Shown here: in pieces, positions 27,742 through 40,600 of the stretch | How the letters are laid out: every line of letters begins with the position of its first letter | Position numbering within the stretch: position 1 is the first letter of the stretch | DNA from: Dipylidium caninum | Taxonomy: Eukaryota > Platyhelminthes > Cestoda > Cyclophyllidea > Dipylidiidae | Direction of reading: 5' to 3' | DNA: 64,000 bases | NCBI GenBank assembly: GCA_017562135.1 | Contig: QEYB01000825.1 | Coordinates: 248,001 to 312,000 of the forward strand | Program-made: the position numbers and the translations under genes | Notes under the pieces: generated by a model | What the model was told of the DNA's origin: nothing | Database searches by the model: none | What the model saw: only the letters and a program-made list of their open reading frames with translations

Positions 27742-28630
27742 TAGTATGTCAGAAACCAATAGATGAGTGAACTAAGTAAGAAAAACTACTACGGTGACGT
27801 TATTTCATGGGTAACGCCGAACTAAGAGCACTTAAAAGCGGCGCCATGTAAGTTAAAACATCCGGGTAAATATAAAAAACTGACCTCTGGAAAGATGTAA
27901 ATTTTTTTCACAGTCCATCATTGTCATCGCACGAGTTTCAAATTGTAAATATCTGAACTTGCGCGTTGCACAGCACTCATCGTTGATAAAATGTGAATTA
28001 TATCTGGGGAAAAGAAGAAACTCTGCATATTAATTTAATTATTACTGCCTTTTACCGTCACTCCAACTAAAGCGAAACGCATTATAGATGATGGCAGCGG
28101 CCTTAGAATTGGTTTGAGGCGTGAAAATGCTGCCCCTGTCCGGGCACACACCACGAGTCCGCGAACATTCCGCCGGGCATTTATCTGTGGACAAATTTAT
28201 AATGGAAGCCCTAATGTGAGCAACGCTGGGCAATGGTGCTATATTATTATGCAACCTCCGACTTAGAAGCAGAGAGCGTTAATAGTGCGGGCCAACATAG
28301 GAAGTGCACGAATTATCGCCAATGGGCAGTCTGGAGATGCCTTGGGAAAAATGTAGACTGCTCAATGGTTTTACTCATGATTATTCTATTTAATAAGGGG
28401 GGGCCTCATCAGTTCTCTGGGCGAACTAACTCTCAACCTTCATCCTCCACCCATAAAACCATCCAATCTCAATTGTTTTTATTACAGGCTCTGAAAAAAG
28501 AATTTCATTAAACCAAACTAATTTGAATTCATACTGAAGCAAGTTTGACCCACCTTTTTCGTGTGATGAATATTTTAATGAAACGACTATCAAACGCCTT
28601 ATTTTTACCGTCGCGTGTTTGTCGTCTTCT
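27742..28630. promoter_or_regulatory. divergent spacer between ATAD2 and UTP20 start codons
   Basis: The two genes start 889 bases apart on opposite strands, so both promoters must lie here or nearby. No coding exon was found in it. No TATA box or other element can be assigned with confidence. Shared regulation is inferred from the arrangement alone. Confidence 0.55.
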
Positions 28631-31600
28631 ATGGGTTCGTATCATAGGGACAGCAACACCTTCCACGTAACGCTCTTTATGTGTTTACCTCTTTTAGTTT
28701 CTCACGTATAAAGAGAGAATAAAACATAAAGTCCGTCTTTCCTATCGTCGTTGTACGGGCGTTGACGATGTACTAAAGCTTCATTTGCTCACCCACGTTT
28801 AGGGTTCATTGGACAGCTTTTTTATTACTACACTGGAGAACTGGACACATCTCAACAAAAGTTGCGCTTTTTGTAGGATGCTTCTTTTCATCTATTTTTA
28901 GCTGAATTTCGTAAAACAGTCTTCCCTTTTGTTTTGAACCTGAAATTGGTTCTTCTTCACAAAGTATGTAAATAAGCTTATTTTTATGTGTTACTCAGAA
29001 CGACATCATCGCTCAAATGCGCAAAATCATGGTAGATTGCAATGAAATCTCATCTGGTCCTATCCTTGAGTAACTTGATCAACTGTTATAACCCTTCCTT
29101 TAGCCTTTTAAGTGCTCTCTCATGCGATCTCCGTGAGGACTTTTATCCCTATTTTCCGGATTTTTTTGAACTAATAAGAAATATAATTGTAAAGGATGGT
29201 CAAGATGCGGATGTACTAAATTACGCATTTAATTGTCTTTCACATCTTGTTTACTTTCTCCACCGATGCCTTTCGAAGGATATTGATGGCTTTTTGAAGT
29301 AAAATCTGTTAATGAAAACACTTTCTAGGCTATTTATGCCTCTTCTTACACACAAAAAGGAGTTCATTCGTTCGTTCAGCGCTGGTTGTATGGCATTTGT
29401 TTTGCGGAAAGTCCCGACATTAAATCTTTTAAGATTACTGTGGCAACTCAATCAAGGTCGGGTATATGCCTCTCACGATATCGGTGGGACTTTGCTTGCT
29501 GAAATTCTTCGTTCGCCAACCGGCACGCTTCATTCTGCTTCGCTGCAGGTTTGCTTCGTCACCTGAAACCTAGTCCACTTCAGATTTTTCCTTCCCTCTT
29601 TCGGTTTATTACGGGAATGAACTCGATGGAAACTGTTACACCATCTTGCCTGCCGCCTGAAAGTGCTATGAACGGTGTCGAGGATAAGGCGGAAAGTAGG
29701 TCGATGGGTTCCGAGTTGGCCTCTAAATTTTTCAAAAATAGCCTCATCTCTTCATTGAGGATCTTGGCTAAAAGTAAACTGCAACCTGAGGCTTTATTCG
29801 CCATATGTAAAGCCGCATTATCTCACTTTGACAAGGTTGTTGCCTCTCGAACACACGTGCTCATAGAGTGTTGCGGAGATCTACTGGATTTGATGCAGAA
29901 CAACCACATCCTACAACGCTATGAATCGGCGTTGGAAGTCGATATGTTATCAGCTCTTTCAAAGTGGCCACTAGTCCAACTGGCGCAGGTCATAATTAAG
30001 TTTGTTGGATTTACCTCCAGCCAGTTCAACTCGACTCGTTTGCTACGCGGGATTTTTGTAGATTCGAATTTTAACGAATCTCAACAAATCTCCCTTATGC
30101 TCCCTGCAATGCGGTACAGATCTTTTGAGAGAGATTTTCTCCAGATCCTCGCCGATGTTCTTCTCCAGCGCGACATCATTGAACCAATTAGTGATGAGAT
30201 GCTCAAATTTCTCGCACATCTTGTTCTCGTTCGGCAACCACCAGCTCTTCCAACTGTCGACATGTCCATTAGACCGCCGTTATCATCCACAATTTGTCTC
30301 TCTCTGGCCTCTGGCCACCATAATTCTGAAGTCTTGCAGAAAACTGTTGAATGGGTTATTCAGCCAGTTGGTGATAGCCACGCCTCGGTTGAAAGGAAAC
30401 TTTGTGCCGTTATCTGTTTGCCGCACTTAAGGTTTGTGCACTACTTATTTGCTTTATCAACATTTTTTCAGCCCTTTGTGTGTCGAGCATGTTGTTTATC
30501 GACTTACCGAAGAGATCAGAGCGTCTTTTCTTCGTTTGATGGAGCTTCAACCGGAGGAGATGGAGTTCATGGACTTGGCTTCTTACTTGTTGGCGTCTTA
30601 TGAAGCTTGGTTTGCGTGCACTTCCACGATGTCTTCCAGGCCTCCCTTCTTCATGGATGAGGCATTTCTTCTGAGAGTGGCCCAGTAAACTCACGTCTGC
30701 CATTTCATTCGTCAAATGCGATAATGACTTAATCCTCGGCTTTTATACTTTAGTAGGTTTATCGAAAATCCGGATTTATGTACGATTCTTCTTCGTATAG
30801 TTGATTTGACAATCCAAAGTCGGGAGATGAGTGGCTTGTCCATCGAGGAGCTGTTACCGTTTCTCATCTCCTTTAGTCACGAGGTGGGATTTTGTCTTAT
30901 GTCATTTCTATTCCTTGATCTCCCACATTGCTTTCATGGTTAGTTGAGAATATCGGTGGTGGGCTAGGGGTAGACTGGTAACAGTGACTAGTTTGAATCT
31001 CAATTAGGGGTCTTGCACATCCTTCATTGGGCAATTTTAGTCACTTTGCTTGTTACCTCGTTTACAAGACTGGTCAGATTTTACGAATTAGAACTAACGC
31101 TTCTGACTGTATCATCGTTCTGTATTTAGGTGCGCTTATACACTCTGAGAATTATACGTTCCTTTTTGATTGCACTATCGTCGAAGGCAAATGCAGACGA
31201 GGCAGTTTCGAAAGCTTTGACTGCGGTGAATCGATGTTTGAGTGCTGAAAGCACTAAAAAGACACCCAGTACTCTTCGCGACCTTCTTCTCCTTATTCTC
31301 CACATGCATTGTGGCCGTAGTGACATTTTTGGGTCGCGTTTGGCAGCCGAGGTAAGCTTTTTCTCCATCTATCGCTTACCCATTGCACCCAACGACTCGC
31401 AACGTCTCCGTAGATTTCCTTGCACCATCTACTGGGCCTTCTTCATAACAACCTCACTCCAACTTGGGACGGGATAATCGCAGCGGTGGCAAGCTACGCC
31501 AATCCAATCTTTTATTCAGAGGCTGCTGACTCTTCCGTTCAACCTGATGTTGGACGGGTGTCTCGTCGAAAGCGGAGCAGCGTACGATCGCGTACTCGCT

Positions 31601-34600
31601 CTCGCTCGCCGTTGGCTCAGGATGGGGCAGAAAGTGAGACGGCGGAGGAGTCGAAGCCCTCAGAGGTGCACCAACAATGGAAAGCAGAGTGTCGTGATCT
31701 CTTTTGGCGAGTCATGTGTGGCCTACTCAAACGTTCGGTTAGTGCGAGGCAGTCCGCTGAGACGGCAACTTCATGTGAGGATGGGGAACTCCGCTTTCTT
31801 TCACAGGCTTTGTCGAGGGAATTATAACAGATTTTGTAATATCTTTCATCTAGCCCAACAAATGGTCTTTGACAGCTTGTCAGTGAGGCAGGCTCTGACA
31901 AGTCTCCTTACTATTGTGCCCGACAACGAAGTGTCTTCGCTCTCCGACCGCACTGACGAGTTGGCTCCCACAGACTTCGCGTCCCGACGGTCGGTGGACT
32001 GGAAGAGTTATCGACTCAACCTCTGGCGCTGCATTACGCCAAACGGAGTTGGCAAGCATGCTCGAACACTTGTCCCTCTCTTCCTCACGTTCGTCAAGTA
32101 GGCACTACTCTTGTCTGCGTTTCATACGTTTAAAGTTGCCTTACGTTTTGTGTATGTCTGTGCACTCTTCCATCATTATGTTAATGCGAATATTGTGTGC
32201 TTCAGACTTTTCCTCACTTCTGTTTCCGCTTTTCTCCCCTCCTGTCATTAGCGAGGAGTTTTACGCGTCTCCGAGCAGGAGCAACGAAGATGTTCTCAAA
32301 TGTGCTTTAACCCTTTTCTCCCACATGCCGAATCTCCAGTCTGTTTACAAACGCGAAGAATTGGCGGAAGTTTTGCTGAAGGTGGGTCCATCCTTTTTGC
32401 CTTGCCTTTGAGGCCTCTTGGCGTTTATTCACTTGCCTTCGTTTTCACTCTTTTTTTGCACGTTTGTCTGCCTATGGGCTTGCCGGAATTTGTAAGTGCA
32501 GGTGGAAAGTAATTCCTCGGTTGTGTGTGTTCCCCCTCATCGAGAGAGTCCATTTCCGAACATTATGCTTTTGAAGTGATCAGCGTAATGTTTATTTCAA
32601 ACCTTTGAGGACAGTTAGGACCAAGGTCTGGAGTGCCTACTTCGCCGTCCACCACTTTTATGCATTACTGAAGTCCGATTTGACGTCGGTTGTGACCCTT
32701 TGTTTCAGCACGTAAGCTGCAAGAATATGACAGGCACATTTGGATTAGCTGAAATGCTCGTCGCATTGAACCAAAATAATACCTTTGTTAAACTGGTTTT
32801 GAGGAATATTGGAGGATAATAGAGAACATCTTGCCTACTTTGCAGTTACTCGTCAATAAGCGGCCTTCAGTTCAGGAGGCGGCGTTCACTTGTTGGATGT
32901 CACTAGAGCCCTCTGGGTTAGGATCTTACAAGTGAGTTGATCGGTCACGTTTTCCTCTTTCTTTTCGCAATTTCCTTTCACGAAATTCCATTTTTTAGGG
33001 AGGACTTGCTTAAAATTCTCAACCTTCAAACCTTTCGTGACGCCGTCCGGGTCTTCAAACTCGACACCTCCGTGGCTGCGGAGCATCGTTCTGCTGTCGC
33101 TCGCGTTCTCATTAGGCAACCCATTACTTTTGGAAAATATGATTTTCCTTCTACCACACTGCCTTATCAACAATTCGTTTCTACTTTCTAGGATTCTCTA
33201 CGGTAGATTGTGTCTCTCCAAGGAGAACCTTACATCAGCGATCTTCACAAACCTTGCTGGATGTTCGGACGAGGAGTTGGCTCTCTTTCTTTCTCTTCTT
33301 CTCGATACTTTCTTCTCTGCTCTGCCTATCCATGACAGTGTTGGGGCTTTTCCAATCACCGGAGCAAATGTCCACGTCGAAATAAATTGGAATCGTCTTC
33401 AAGCGTGAGTTCCTTTGTCCATACCGTAGAGATGATGTTATGGGATGTACAAGCCTTCGAGAGGAAAAGACTTCTGAAGTCAAACAAGTGCTTGAATAAA
33501 TCTCTCCCCATCGTCAAGAGGATAATGCTCGACAATGAGTGCAATTCTGTAACAGTCACCGTTTTGCTGCAGCTCTTGCCTGGGTGTAGGGTTCCATGCC
33601 ATAAAACTCTCTGGTCGTTGTGCGAGACAGTCTTCGATGTTCACTTTTCACTTGACTCGGCTACTATTCCCACTGGCATTTTCCAGGCTAGTATAACATG
33701 TTCTATTATGTCCCGAGTCGTATCGAGTTTGCTTGGAGTTGATCCAGGTCCCGTTGTGTGCTAACTTGTCCTTGATTAACTCGCGGAAATGTTCTGGTGC
33801 GCTCTCGGTGGGTTATTCTGGTGTCTTATACAACAGCAGACAGTGGTGGTGGTTAAATACAGAGATGAGCAAGTCCGTCGTCTGTGTGATGTACGAAGCT
33901 TGATCACCCTTTTAGTGTTTGCCGCATTGTTGACCAACTTCTCGCCTACATGGGTCATCGTTTGGGTGGCGTCAAACTACCCTCGGATGTACAGTCAGAT
34001 CATTCGCAAGCAGACACGACAAAGACGTTAGATCACTGTCAAACTCTCTTCAAAATCGCCGTCCTTATGATTTCTACCACCTGCGACAAGGATGAATTAA
34101 ATGAACAGAAATCTCAGCGCATGAGGCACTTAAAACAGGCTAAGGTTGTTCGCAGAACAGGCACCAATCTTCTGCTTCACCTCTTCTCTGCACCTGCAAT
34201 CGACCTGGATGTTTTCTGGACGCCCGAACGAATCGCCTGTGTGCAGACAGGAGTACTGGCTGTCCACCCTCTGACCTTCTCTGCTGTTGCCTCGCCCGGC
34301 CACTTGGTGCTTCGGCTGGCTCTGGCATGGAGCCAATCGCGAAATGCAAATCTCGTCGCCTCCCTATTCACGCATGACCTTCTCAATGACCTGGTGCAAC
34401 TATTACAGCACAAACAACTCTCCAATTCCGTGGGGAGAATTATTGTCGAAACGGTATCCAACCTCATATTCTCTCCTGGTACATGACTCTCAACTGCCTG
34501 AATTTCAAGTGAACCATTAGTTATTTACGTGATGATGTTTGCAATACCTTGTAGACCTTCAGGAGACTGGACGTCGACTTATGCAACCCTTCTATTCAGA

Positions 34601-37600
34601 ATTGATTGAGTACCTTTGTGGACAATTTATGGCACTGTGTTCGCTCTCGTCGTCACAGGCTCGAAAAACACTCACGTCGACTGCTTCGCAGTGGCTCCAA
34701 CGCGAATTTCAACTCCTCGGATACTTAGCTATTCCTCCTGCCACGGAGCTTAGTTCAGAAAAGGTGTTTTTCTTTTCTCCTTATCTTTGCGCACCTACCT
34801 TGTCATCCCTTGCTTCAGTCTTCCCAAAGCTGCGTTCATTAACTCACTCATTAGCGATTGGCATTGTCGTAGTCTTGATGGGATCTTCCCAACCATGTGG
34901 AAACGCGGATCAGGATGAAATTCTTAAGTAAATGGTGTTATTTTTGGATAATATGTTGTACAGATATTTATCTCTACTACTACTGGCGTTGTTAAATTGT
35001 ATCGCTTGAGGAATTCGCGTCAATGAAGTAAACCACATGTATAGTTATGCTTTTGTGTGTATTGCAGCAGGCTGCAGTGTTGTCGGGTGAGCAGGCAAGT
35101 TGTCTTCTCACCGGTCTGGTGCCTTTCCTCGTGAAAGCTCTCTCTCGTCCCACGTCCTACGGCGGTGGAGGCTACGGTCTCTTCTCCGGTTCGATGCGTC
35201 GGCGATACAAGGGAAAGTCCCGCGATGGTGTCGATTACGCCATGACACTGCCTCGCTCTCAGTCCATCTCTGAGGCAGCCGCCATCGCGAAGGAGACCAC
35301 GGAGGCGGAGATATTGTGTGTGCTCTGTCGTCTCATGGAGATCACCGCTAATGTTGATCTGCATCTTGGGTAGGCTTTTTAATCCTCCGAGTTTAGGGTC
35401 GTATGAGGTGGGGGTGAATCGCTTCAAGCCAATCGCCTCTCTCCTCATTACAGAAAGATACTGGCCCTGTTCTCCACTGTGGATTCTCGGATTTCACGGT
35501 CTCTGCTATGCAGTGCAGCTGGTGCAGCTATCGCACGTGTGGCGCAGTCCTTAGATGCTCCGCCCTCACTCTCCTCGAGTCCACTTCTGGCTTGTCTTGT
35601 GGATGTCTACATAACAAAGCCGGGAATGGCTAGTCAACTACCTCCGGCCGTCTTTGATGCCATTCGCTGTGTTCGTGCTCAACATGTGGACCCCAGCTCC
35701 ATAAGTCCGGGTGCTCCATTCGAAAAGAATATTCTCTACAAACTTCTCTGTATGGTACGGTATATTTGCTTCTCTTCCGATTATTTTCGCTTTCCCGGCA
35801 TACCTAATTTGAATTGTTTCACAGTTAAACTCCTGGAGCACGAGTCACTTGGAGCTGGTGGACGCTGGTCAACGGGAATCAGCTTTGAACGCCCTCGTGT
35901 CACTCTCTGACCTTCCATTGGAGAAGTTTAATACTCGGGATCGTCTGCACTATTTCATTCACCTGGCAGGTCTTCACTGTGCCCTCTACACTCTGCAGAC
36001 GTCGGAAATTCAACTGCGGGATCTTTCACTTGATTACATGCTCAAGCTTGCGGAGTCTCTGTCAGAAGGCCTGCGCTGTGAGGATGGCGCCAGGAAGAAA
36101 GCTTATCAACAACTCGTCAAAAAACTTATTATCCAGGTTATTTGGCCAGGTGAGAGGTGACGATTATTTTTATCTTGCGATCCACTGAGCTGTTGTTTTA
36201 GCAATCATTAAAAGTTTAAGAATGATGCGAATTTTGTAGGGCTACTGCGGAATCTCAGACAATCAACGGGTCCACGGCGTCTTCATTCCCTCCGACTCCT
36301 CACTGGCCTCGTGAAAACATTTGGCTCTTCGCATCCCTTCTTTTCGTCCCTTGCTCTTCTCTCGGATTCCAACATCTCCGACCAACAACCTGTTTGCTTC
36401 TTTATCAACATCCAAAGCGGAACTTCAGCTCGTCAACTTTTTGCCATTCGACGTCTCGCCCTCTTCTTACACAATCCCCTCACCATAGCCTCGAAGAAAG
36501 CTATTGCTCGTTGCGCTGCCGAAAATCGCGAGGATGATGCTTTTGTGATGCCACTCGTTCATCTACGTGGAGTATTCTTGCCCATTCTCCTTTTCTTTTT
36601 GCGCCAGGAGATGATGTCTGAACTCTCAGGAGCTGGTAGCCTTGGCCAGGAATCGAGACAACTTGTTACTGCCAGTCTGGACGCTGTCCAAGCACTTGCT
36701 TCACGCCTTGCCTGGGCACCCTACCGTGAGCTTCTCACTTCTGCACTCTCCACTCTCGACCAGGAGACAGCTATTCCATTGAGGTACACTTTGGCCATTT
36801 TAAATGGCTACCAGGCACGCGAAGAAGCTGTGGACTTTATGCTCACAGTGGTCACACGTCTCCAGGCTTACATTGTTCCGCCTGCCAATGCAATGGAGGG
36901 AGATGGCAGATCTTTCACCTATCTGCGCACAAATGCTGTAGTTGCTCTCGTCACTCTTCTGCGACGCCTCCCCAAAGGACATTTGGAATCCCGACTGCCA
37001 CATCTCGTTCTGCGAGTGGCTGATCTCCTTCGACCCACCAAGAAGCTGCCCTCTCGTGCGCGTGAGGAGGCCGTCGCAGCCCTCTCAAAAGTTGCCATTA
37101 TGGTCGGCCCGGGACGAGCGTTGGATATGGTCTTTTCGACTGTTGCTCGAGAGCTTTCAAGGGGCTATATGGCGATGATCGTTCGGCTCACAGCATTACA
37201 TCGGGTCTTTTTCGATTTCATTGGTGCCGTGGACAAAGGGGAAGTGGTGGCGGCAGCCAATTTGGACAATGTGTGTCATCTCCTTCTGCGTCTGTATTTG
37301 GATGAGATTGGAGGCCAACTTGGTGAAGAGTCGGACTCACGACGCGAGGCTTTCCATAAGGGCTCCACGATGGATGCAAACACTGGAATGCTTCCTGTTT
37401 CTTCGTCCGCCGATTTGCCCGAAGCTCGTGGCGGTCCCAAAGCTCCCCACGGTTTGCCCGTGCTTTTGCGCTTCTGTTCACCTGATATGTTGCAACTCGT
37501 TTTCAAGGATCTTCGAACTGCAGCCGCACTGATCGCCTCTGGCAGAGTACTCTCCAATGAGAACCTCCAGATGGGCGGAGGAAATGTAGAAGGCGAGTTG

Positions 37601-40600
37601 CATTTCAAGACGGATCAAGTAGTGTACGCATAATGATCACCGGTACTCATTATTTGCTATTTCAGACGCCTTGAAGTCGGACGAGAAGCTGACGGGTCAA
37701 CTGCGTTTTCGAAAGCGAGCCCTGGACCGCCTTCAAACAGTATTCCATCGCATTCCTACGCGACATGGTATCCTTCACGCCAAAATGCCCATTTCTGCTT
37801 CAATACTCGGACGATTGGCTCTTAGTCTCATGTGCACTGAGATGAGGGAGACGGAACAAACGAAACCCACAGAGAAACGTACGCCGGCAGGTCTCTACCG
37901 TCCCGGTTGGAGCAAGGCGAACGTTCAACTGCTGGAGAAACGAGGCGACTATCTTGAAATCCCAGCTGAGCCACAACTTAGTTTACAGGACCCACACATC
38001 ACACAGACGGACCAGGCTCATGTGAACACGCTTTGGGAGTGTGGCCTGCATATCTTCATCGGTTTGGTGAAACAGGGCCTTCTTTCACCGAACACTTCAC
38101 CCGAGGCTGATGCCATCCTTTCCGACGTGATTCCAGCTGCGTTGACTGCTCTCAAAACTTCCACCAGCCTCGCTGTTCTTGCGGCTGCAGTTCGTTGTGT
38201 GAGGATTTTCTTTCATCTCCACGTGGATGCTTTCGACGCCTTCTTACCCGAGATTGCTCAAGCTCTCTTCGGTCTGGTGGACAAACACGCGGGTCTGTTG
38301 AGCTCGAAGACTATGACGAAGGACTACGCCGCCCAGTCCTTTGCTTATGCACTCTACGCCACTCTAGCAACATTAATTCAGCATCAGGCAAAGTACACCC
38401 TTTCCACCGCCCAATTGGCCACTCTCTTCAACATTATCGAAATGGAGGTGGTTCGTGACGCTGCCACTTCTCCAGTTCTCTCACTTCTTGCGGCTTTCCT
38501 CTCGCGTCGATTGAGAGATCCAATGGAGAATCCCGACGGCGAGGATAGTGAATCGCTTTCCTTCCACCCCAGTGCCGACTCCACTGTTTCCAAATCGACC
38601 GAAAAAATAGTCACCAGTGGCCTGGTGGTTAGCCGAGTTACGGATAAAGATTTTTCGTTTGCTGGGGCAGGTGGAGGCCAGCGTCTCTCCGGTCTGATGT
38701 TGCGTCTACAGCGATTAGTTATCACATCGTGTAACGAGACAGTCCGCCGCGATTGTCGCCGATGTCTCCTCGCCTACCTCCTCAACTACCCACATCAACG
38801 GCGATTCATATCGGGATTCATTGGTTTCTTTCTGCGTCAGTTAGAGCACACCAAGGAGACAGGTCGTGCCTCGGTGGCGGCTCTCCTCTGTACCATTGTG
38901 ACGGAATTGCCACAGTCTATTCTTGTGCACGGGGACTTCGAAGAGACTTTGCTCTTGTCTGTGGGCGCCGCGATCGAAAGGGAAACTTCCGTCAGCGTGC
39001 GTCTGTCTCTCTATGGTTTAGTTCGCCTTCTCTTTACCCGTATTCCAGCTGAGAAGGCTTTGAGTCATTTTCAACAGTACTTGCTTCCTTTCCTCCGTGC
39101 CCCAGTGGAGTCGAAGGCTTCTGCCAAGCTTCTCGGATTGCAGGTAAGTGGGCGAGGATCTCAAGCTGATATTTTCGATAAGGAAATTGTCTTGATAACA
39201 CTGACTTCACTCATTCGCCATCGTGTGGGTGTAAAAAGGGCGTCGTGTCAACTTAGCATATCAGCCGAAGACTAACTCTTTCTCGTTTTTACTCACGAAA
39301 CCGGCTTCCATTTCTTGGGCGGATGTTACGCGTTGTGTTTCGGTTGGGCTGTGGTCGTTTAGATGGTTCGCAATGGCGAATTGGGAGCCTCGTGTTGAAA
39401 TTTTTCGAGGCGGAGTATTCATTTTCACAACGCCTTACTAGGTAAGTGGGTCCAGCGGTATTCTGTCATGTGAAATGATGTGGGATAAGCAAAGGCAAGA
39501 GGCCTGAATGCATTTCACTGGCTCTGGTGCTGATGGACTCGGGGTGAGGAGGGCAAATGAGGATGTGTGTGCGCCTAGAACACCCTTGTGCCGCGTCGAT
39601 GACTGGCGAGGGCAACACTGAGAGTTTTTATCCGACCTACAGCGAATTCCCTATTCCCTCTCTTTTCTCTAGATGGTTGCGGTGGTGTTGGATTCGCAAG
39701 AGTGCCTCTCAATTACCGAGCACCGAAAGACCCTTCTCACCATCCTGGGGAAGGATATTTTCACCGAGTCACGAAAGTATTTGGATGATTTTCGAGCCAA
39801 CCACACTCAAACCCTCGGGAAGAATGTGGCGTCGAAAGACGATCTGGTTCCAACGCAAAGTGAGATTTTACTCCTCGCCTGATATTACTTAAAACAATTG
39901 AGACAAGGTCTTAAGGCGTCTTTTCCTTTCTCTTAGCTACGATTACAAAGGATATAGAAGACGAAGATGGATGGATTACTGCCACAGGGAAATCTGACGA
40001 CGACGAAGAAGAAGAAGAAGCTGAAGCCGACGAGGATGAGGATACTTCAAGGGACGAGTCGGCTGATGAAAAGAGCTACAAGGAGGAAGACGATGTCGAT
40101 GTGGAACCCAGTAAACCGGAGGAGATTTCTTCAAAAGCTGTTAAAATTGTCGAGTCATGCATCGATGTCAGTGGAGTGAAGAGCAGAAAACCAAATCGCG
40201 CCTTGACTGCCTCCGACTCATTGTCAGATTTGCACTTTGCGATCGTCTGCTCCGGGCTGGAGCATGGACTTCGCTTGGCTGATCGTCTCCTTGCCGACGT
40301 TGGTGGGGCGACCGTCACCTCGGCGGCTTGTGCACCAATCTGGACGTCGCTGTTGAAGGTGGCGCAGAAGAAACGGAGTCGACGTGAAACAAAGTTCGCC
40401 ACTCTGCTTCAAACGTCCGAGAAGGATGCGGGACCTTCGCGTTCGCTTCTCGTGGCCCCCTCCCCGTCCGTCCGTGAGTGGGTCTCTCGACTAGCCACCC
40501 GACTTTTCCGTGCCGAGATGGAAAATGTCTGCGACGAGCATGGTGAATTGGTGCCGCCTTTGCGCTTTGGATCATCCTTCTTCTCCAATTGCCACGACAT

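Noticed and set aside
29549..29583. Apparent frameshift between HSASLQ and IFPSLF in UTP20
   Set aside because: Explained by a 35-base GT-AG micro-intron; no error needed.
30950..31015. tRNA-like A-box and B-box motifs (AGTTTGAATCT)
   Set aside because: The spacing is too short and no cloverleaf can be formed; it is probably chance or an old SINE fragment in a UTP20 intron.
33387..33764. 125-codon open frame inside UTP20
   Set aside because: Homology fixes the surrounding exons so that this lies in the 33405-33862 intron; its translation has no counterpart in the family.
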